Source: Carnobacterium funditum DSM 5970 (GTDB taxonomy: Bacteria > Bacillota > Bacilli > Lactobacillales > Carnobacteriaceae). Taken from it: DNA of 64,000 nucleotides. Below are positions 60,490-64,000 of the stretch, piece after piece. The DNA lies in the NCBI RefSeq assembly GCF_000744185.1, contig NZ_JQLL01000001.1:1641001-1705000 (forward strand). The letters are read 5' to 3'. Below the pieces are notes generated by a model that worked only from the letters and a program-made list of their open reading frames with translations, had not been told where the DNA came from and searched no databases. Within the stretch, counting starts at the first letter, position 1. Every line of letters begins with the position of its first letter. The position numbers and the translations under genes were made by a program.

Positions 60490-61593
60490 ATGTTGGATGA
60501 TTTAAAAGTAAAAGTAGGCCCAGAATTTTATCGTTATCACATTGGTGCAATTGATTTTGTACCTGATGTACTAACAGAATATACTGCAAAAAATATACTA
60601 ATTGTTCATGGAACAGTTTCTTGGGAGAAGGCACAGCCAAAACTCAGTTTTTTACAAGATAGCCGCTATACATTATCTTATCATCAATATACTGGCGAGT
60701 GCAGTTATTATGGTGCAGATAAAATAGTTGAAATGGTGAAAGAAAAAAAAATTGACTTCATTATTGGAGTCGGTGGGGGAAAATTAGTAGATTTGGTCGG
60801 ATATGCGGCACATGTAGCTAATGTGAATTTTGGTGTGATTCCTACCTTGGCCAGTAATTGCGCTCCATGGACACCACTTTCAGTCATGTACAAAGAAAGT
60901 GGAGAATCTGAGGGGAAAACAGAACATTACTTACGGCAAGCATCATTTTTTATTACCGATCCTGAATTGGTAATTGATTCACCGGTTGAATACTTCATTG
61001 CAGGTTTAGCAGATACGCTAGCTAAGTGGTATGAATCTGACTCAATACTGAAGCAGGAGCATTTACAAAATGAACCGTTCTTGCAAATGGCGAGTTATAC
61101 TTCACAATTATGCAAAGATGCAATCACTAGTAACTCCACTAAAGCAATCGCTGATATGAAAAAATTAGAAGTCAGCGAAGAATTTGTTCATCTATCTGAA
61201 ATTATTTTTGCTGTTTCTGGTTTAGTTGGAGGGCTAGGCGATAAATATGCAAGAAATGCTGCAGCTCATGCTATGCATGATGCTATGAGCAAATATATTG
61301 CTGAAAGTCATCATTTTCTTCACGGTGAAAAAGTCGCATATGGTATTTTTTACCAATTAGCGATCGAAAAAAAATGGGAAACAATAGATCAATTGTTACC
61401 GCTTTATCAACAATTAAATTTACCAACATCTTTACACCAGATGGGTATTTTCCCAAAAGATGAGATGATTCTTGAGCAAATAGTTCAATTCATTGATTCA
61501 AAGGAAAAAGTTCACCTAATACCAGTACCGATTACGAAAGATTTATTACTAAATTCAATTTTCGAATTAGAAAAATACATTAATAAGATTTAG
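60490..61593 (+). CDS. Iron-containing alcohol dehydrogenase family, HcxA/YbdH-like
   Basis: A 367-residue protein of the glycerol dehydrogenase-like group. The nucleotide loop is GVGGGKLVDLVGY (about residues 94-106), and metal ligands are seen in AGLADTLAKWYE, HAMHDAMSK and HHFLHGEKVAYG. The PTLASNCAPWTPLSV stretch matches the YbdH/HcxA hydroxycarboxylate dehydrogenases of E. coli more than GldA. It probably handles a hydroxy- or keto-acid intermediate of the same pathway; the substrate is unproven. Confidence 0.82.
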   Translation: MLDDLKVKVGPEFYRYHIGAIDFVPDVLTEYTAKNILIVHGTVSWEKAQPKLSFLQDSRYTLSYHQYTGECSYYGADKIVEMVKEKKIDFIIGVGGGKLVDLVGYAAHVANVNFGVIPTLASNCAPWTPLSVMYKESGESEGKTEHYLRQASFFITDPELVIDSPVEYFIAGLADTLAKWYESDSILKQEHLQNEPFLQMASYTSQLCKDAITSNSTKAIADMKKLEVSEEFVHLSEIIFAVSGLVGGLGDKYARNAAAHAMHDAMSKYIAESHHFLHGEKVAYGIFYQLAIEKKWETIDQLLPLYQQLNLPTSLHQMGIFPKDEMILEQIVQFIDSKEKVHLIPVPITKDLLLNSIFELEKYINKI

Positions 61594-61604
61594 GAGGAGG
61601 ATAT

Positions 61605-62444
61605 ATGGAAACTTTAAGTATAACACAAAGTTTGATAATTGCTTTATGGACTGCGGCCGTAATGTCAAGATGGTTAGGAGGAGGGGCAACATTAACGCTG
61701 CGTTTCTCTCCATTGATGACAGGGCTTGTTGTAGGTATTGTAATGGGTGAAGTTGCACAAGCAATGATTGTAACGGCAGCGTTGCAATTAATTTATATGG
61801 GTATCTTCTCGCCAGGCGGAACCATGCCGGCGGAACCATCTATTGCAGCAGCGATTGCTGTACCGGTAGCTTTACTAGGGAATCTTCAACCAGAAGCAGC
61901 AATAGCAGTAGCTGTTCCCGTAGGCCTGTTAGGAAGTTATTTATACCAATTCCGTTTCTTTATCAATACTTTTTTAGGTAAATACACAGATAGAGCCGTA
62001 GAGAAATTGAATTCAAAAGCTATTTCTCGCTCAATCATTCTCTATCCAACGGTAGCATCATTTTTGCTATTTACACCATTAGTATTTTTTGCTCTTTATT
62101 TAGGGGCACCAATTATCGCAGATCTTATTGTAGCGCTTGAAGGAACTGTAGTTATTCATATTTTAGAAGTTGTCGGCGGAGGGTTGGCAGCAATCGGTAT
62201 CGCAACAACAGTTTATGTTATTGGACGAAAAGATTACATGGTATTCTTCTTCCTTGCATATTTCATGAGTGTTATACTACAACCACTAGAAATCACAATG
62301 GTTGCGTATGCAGTCTTCGGCGTAATTTTCGCACTGATTTTTGTTAAATCTCAAAAAGCGACTAATGAGCAAGTAGCAAATAGCAGTACAGGAAGCGGAA
62401 ATGCTTCTTTTGCAGACGATGAAGATTATGATGATGGATTCTAA
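61605..62444 (+). CDS. PTS mannose/sorbose-family IIC component
   Basis: A 279-residue membrane protein with IIC-Man features: an N-terminal GGGATLTLRFSPLMTGLVVG, and IYMGIFSPGGTMPAEPSIAAAIAVP in the substrate-channel region. It ends in an acidic tail. It forms the sugar channel with IID. GGAGGAGG precedes ATG 61605. Confidence 0.92.
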   Translation: METLSITQSLIIALWTAAVMSRWLGGGATLTLRFSPLMTGLVVGIVMGEVAQAMIVTAALQLIYMGIFSPGGTMPAEPSIAAAIAVPVALLGNLQPEAAIAVAVPVGLLGSYLYQFRFFINTFLGKYTDRAVEKLNSKAISRSIILYPTVASFLLFTPLVFFALYLGAPIIADLIVALEGTVVIHILEVVGGGLAAIGIATTVYVIGRKDYMVFFFLAYFMSVILQPLEITMVAYAVFGVIFALIFVKSQKATNEQVANSSTGSGNASFADDEDYDDGF

Positions 62445-62463
62445 TTCACGAGGAGGGAATAAA

Positions 62464-63321
62464 ATGACAGAAATATCAAAAAATAAAAGCCTTGCACCAG
62501 AAGAAATTACAAGAAAAGACGTAACTAAAGCCTATCTGAGATGGCATTTTTCAAACGAAATCCCCCATTCATTTGAACGTTATTTGGCTCCATCATTACT
62601 GTATGCAATGATGCCCATTTTGAAAAAATTATATAAAGATGATGATGCACTAAAAGCAGCATATAAACGTCAATTACTATTCTTCAATACCCAACTTAGT
62701 TGGGGGGGCGGTGTTATCACCGGATTAATGTCTTCCATGGAACAGCAACGTGCTGAGGAAGAAAGTGAGAATAAAGAAATCTTAATGCAAGATGATTTGT
62801 TATATAACACAAAGGCTGGTTTGATGGGTGCTCTAGCAGGAATTGGAGATGCAATTGACTCAGGTACGGTTCAATATATTTTTATTGCAATCGCAATTCC
62901 ATGGGCTCAACAAGGAAATCCTTTAGGTGCGATATTCCCATTTGTAGCTTTTGCACTTTACCAAGTTATTTTAGGGTTATTCTTCGCACGACAATCTTTT
63001 ACAATGGGTCGCAGTGCTGCAGGATTAATGCAAAGTACAGGTATCCAAACAGCAATTGAAACTCTTTCAGTTTTAGGGCTGTTCATGATGGGGATCTTAG
63101 CTGGTAACTATGTAAAAGTCTCTTCTTCGTTATCATTTGATATTTCTGGTAAAGAGTTTATTGTTCAAGATGTCCTTGATCAAGTTATTCCAGGTATATT
63201 GCCATTAACAGTCGTAATGGGTATATATTGGTTCTATAAAAAGAAAGGGCTGAAAGTAACTCAAGCTTTGTTATGGCTAACAGGGATTTTGATTGTTTTA
63301 GCTGGTGTCGGAATCTTATAA
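62464..63321 (+). CDS. PTS mannose/sorbose-family IID component
   Basis: A 285-residue IID protein (LRWHFSNEIPHSFERYLAPS start; FFNTQLSWGGGVITGLMSSMEQQ; GALAGIGDAIDSGT). ATG 62464 follows GAGGAGGG; the longer frame upstream covers the IIC end and is not used. Confidence 0.93.
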   Translation: MTEISKNKSLAPEEITRKDVTKAYLRWHFSNEIPHSFERYLAPSLLYAMMPILKKLYKDDDALKAAYKRQLLFFNTQLSWGGGVITGLMSSMEQQRAEEESENKEILMQDDLLYNTKAGLMGALAGIGDAIDSGTVQYIFIAIAIPWAQQGNPLGAIFPFVAFALYQVILGLFFARQSFTMGRSAAGLMQSTGIQTAIETLSVLGLFMMGILAGNYVKVSSSLSFDISGKEFIVQDVLDQVIPGILPLTVVMGIYWFYKKKGLKVTQALLWLTGILIVLAGVGIL

Positions 63322-63344
63322 TTTAGAAAAGGATGTGTCCAATA

Positions 63345-63851
63345 ATGGGGGAAGTAAATTTAGCACGTGTAGATGAACGTTTGATTCACGGACAAGTAAT
63401 GATGACATTATCACAAAAAGAGGGAATAAATTCCATTTTTGTTGTAGATGAAGTAGTTGCAAAAGATAAATTTATGCGAGAATTATATAAGAACGCTGGA
63501 GGCCGTACAGGACAAAAAACAGTTGTCATTACGCCAGAAAAAGCTGAGTTATATTGGGATGAATATAAATTTAAAGACTACAGTTGTATTTTGATTACAA
63601 AAACAATAAGCGTTATCTATGACTTAGTTAAACACGGTGTTCCGATGAAAGAATTAAATATTGGTGGAATTGCGCAAAAAGATCCGGAGAAAGATGTTTT
63701 TGTAACGAAATCTGTTTACTTAAATAAATCTGATGCTGAAAAACTGAAAGAATTAAATGAGCAGTATGGCGTGCAAGATATTTATTTCCAAGCCACACCA
63801 TCTTCATCAAAAACAAGCTTAAAAGATGTCTTAAAACAATTTGGTTTATAA
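63345..63851 (+). CDS. PTS mannose/sorbose-family IIB component
   Basis: A 168-residue IIB with the phosphorylation motif ARVDERLIHGQV (His at about residue 15). It passes phosphate to the incoming sugar. ATG 63345 lies 9 nt after AAAGGATG; an ATG 12 nt earlier is within that site. No IIA gene is present up to the edge, although a mannose-family system needs one. Confidence 0.92.
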   Translation: MGEVNLARVDERLIHGQVMMTLSQKEGINSIFVVDEVVAKDKFMRELYKNAGGRTGQKTVVITPEKAELYWDEYKFKDYSCILITKTISVIYDLVKHGVPMKELNIGGIAQKDPEKDVFVTKSVYLNKSDAEKLKELNEQYGVQDIYFQATPSSSKTSLKDVLKQFGL

Positions 63852-63870
63852 AATAATTTTCGTCATTGAA

Positions 63871-63898
63871 GTAGGTATTGAAAAATACCTACTTTTCT
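63871..63898 (+). terminator. Terminator after the PTS IIB gene
   Basis: AGTAGGTATT and AATACCTACT form a 10-bp stem with a GAAA loop and a T-rich tail, closing the catabolic operon. Confidence 0.85.
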
Positions 63899-63937
63899 CT
63901 AAAGAGAAAATAGTGAATAGGATAGGCGGTAAATAAT

Positions 63938-64000
63938 ATGCAGCAAAATGAAAAATTTAAAGATTGGCTGTTTCGATATCAGTATATTTATCGTGTGCGC
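63938..64000 (+). CDS. 5' end of an unidentified gene (partial)
   Basis: ATG 63938 opens a frame of 21 codons running off the right edge, with a weak GGCGG ribosome-binding site. The fragment is too short to identify; a PTS IIA or a regulator would be natural candidates by position, but nothing in the sequence says so. Confidence 0.45.
   Translation, partial: MQQNEKFKDWLFRYQYIYRVR

Overview
The window looks like chromosome from a low-GC Gram-positive bacterium of the order Lactobacillales. Gene order and protein sequences suggest a Carnobacterium-like organism, but this is tentative without a search. The core is the classic Firmicutes transcription and translation region: a sigH/comX-type sigma gene, rpmG-secE-nusG, rplK-rplA, rplJ-rplL, rpoB-rpoC, rpsL-rpsG-fusA-tuf, the complete S10-spc-alpha cluster (rpsJ to rplQ, including secY, adk, infA and rpoA), ecfA1-ecfA2-ecfT-truA, and rplM-rpsI.

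Bases 1 to about 8,500 are an AT-rich integrated element of phage-satellite type, entered from its left side. It holds a split replication module (a prim-pol and a P4/D5-type SF3 helicase), an iteron-flanked AT-rich segment that looks like its replication origin, several small phage-type genes including a sigma-region-4-like regulator, and an HK97-fold major capsid protein fused to a coiled-coil N-terminus. No portal, terminase, protease or tail gene is visible. Directly downstream, with its own promoter, is a three-gene cassette: an ADP-ribosyltransferase-like toxin, a small antitoxin candidate and a SecB-like chaperone. This matches the layout of toxin-antitoxin-chaperone defence systems of the CmdTAC type. 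It is the most interesting system in the window because the known CmdTAC system senses phage capsid protein and this cassette sits next to a capsid gene.

Bases 8,850 to 15,840 hold the competence/stationary sigma factor gene and then a divergent flavin-based extracellular electron transfer set: ndh2-eetB-dmkB on the minus strand and fmnB-dmkA on the plus strand. PplA and EetA are not in the window. The intergenic region between the two arms has three tandem 22-bp repeats framed by inverted repeats. Bases 15,950 to 57,054 are the ribosomal and transcription region. It has recognisable regulatory leaders (two L1-binding-site mimics around rplK and rplA, an L10 leader, a probable L13 leader) and a few inserted non-ribosomal genes: a membrane protein, an RsmC-like methyltransferase, a quinone oxidoreductase-like gene, the prepilin peptidase comC, ilvE, a GNAT acetyltransferase and a frameshifted lipoprotein gene.

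From 57,286 to the right edge lies a sugar-acid catabolic locus. A minus-strand MurR/RpiR-type regulator is divergent from an operon of a short 6-phosphogluconate dehydrogenase, a D-2-hydroxyacid dehydrogenase, an HcxA/YbdH-like iron alcohol dehydrogenase, and mannose-family PTS components IIC, IID and IIB. The likely logic is PTS uptake and phosphorylation of a gluconate- or ketogluconate-like acid, reduction to 6-phosphogluconate, and decarboxylation to ribulose 5-phosphate. The substrate is inferred, not shown. No tRNA, rRNA, CRISPR array or insertion sequence was recognised.
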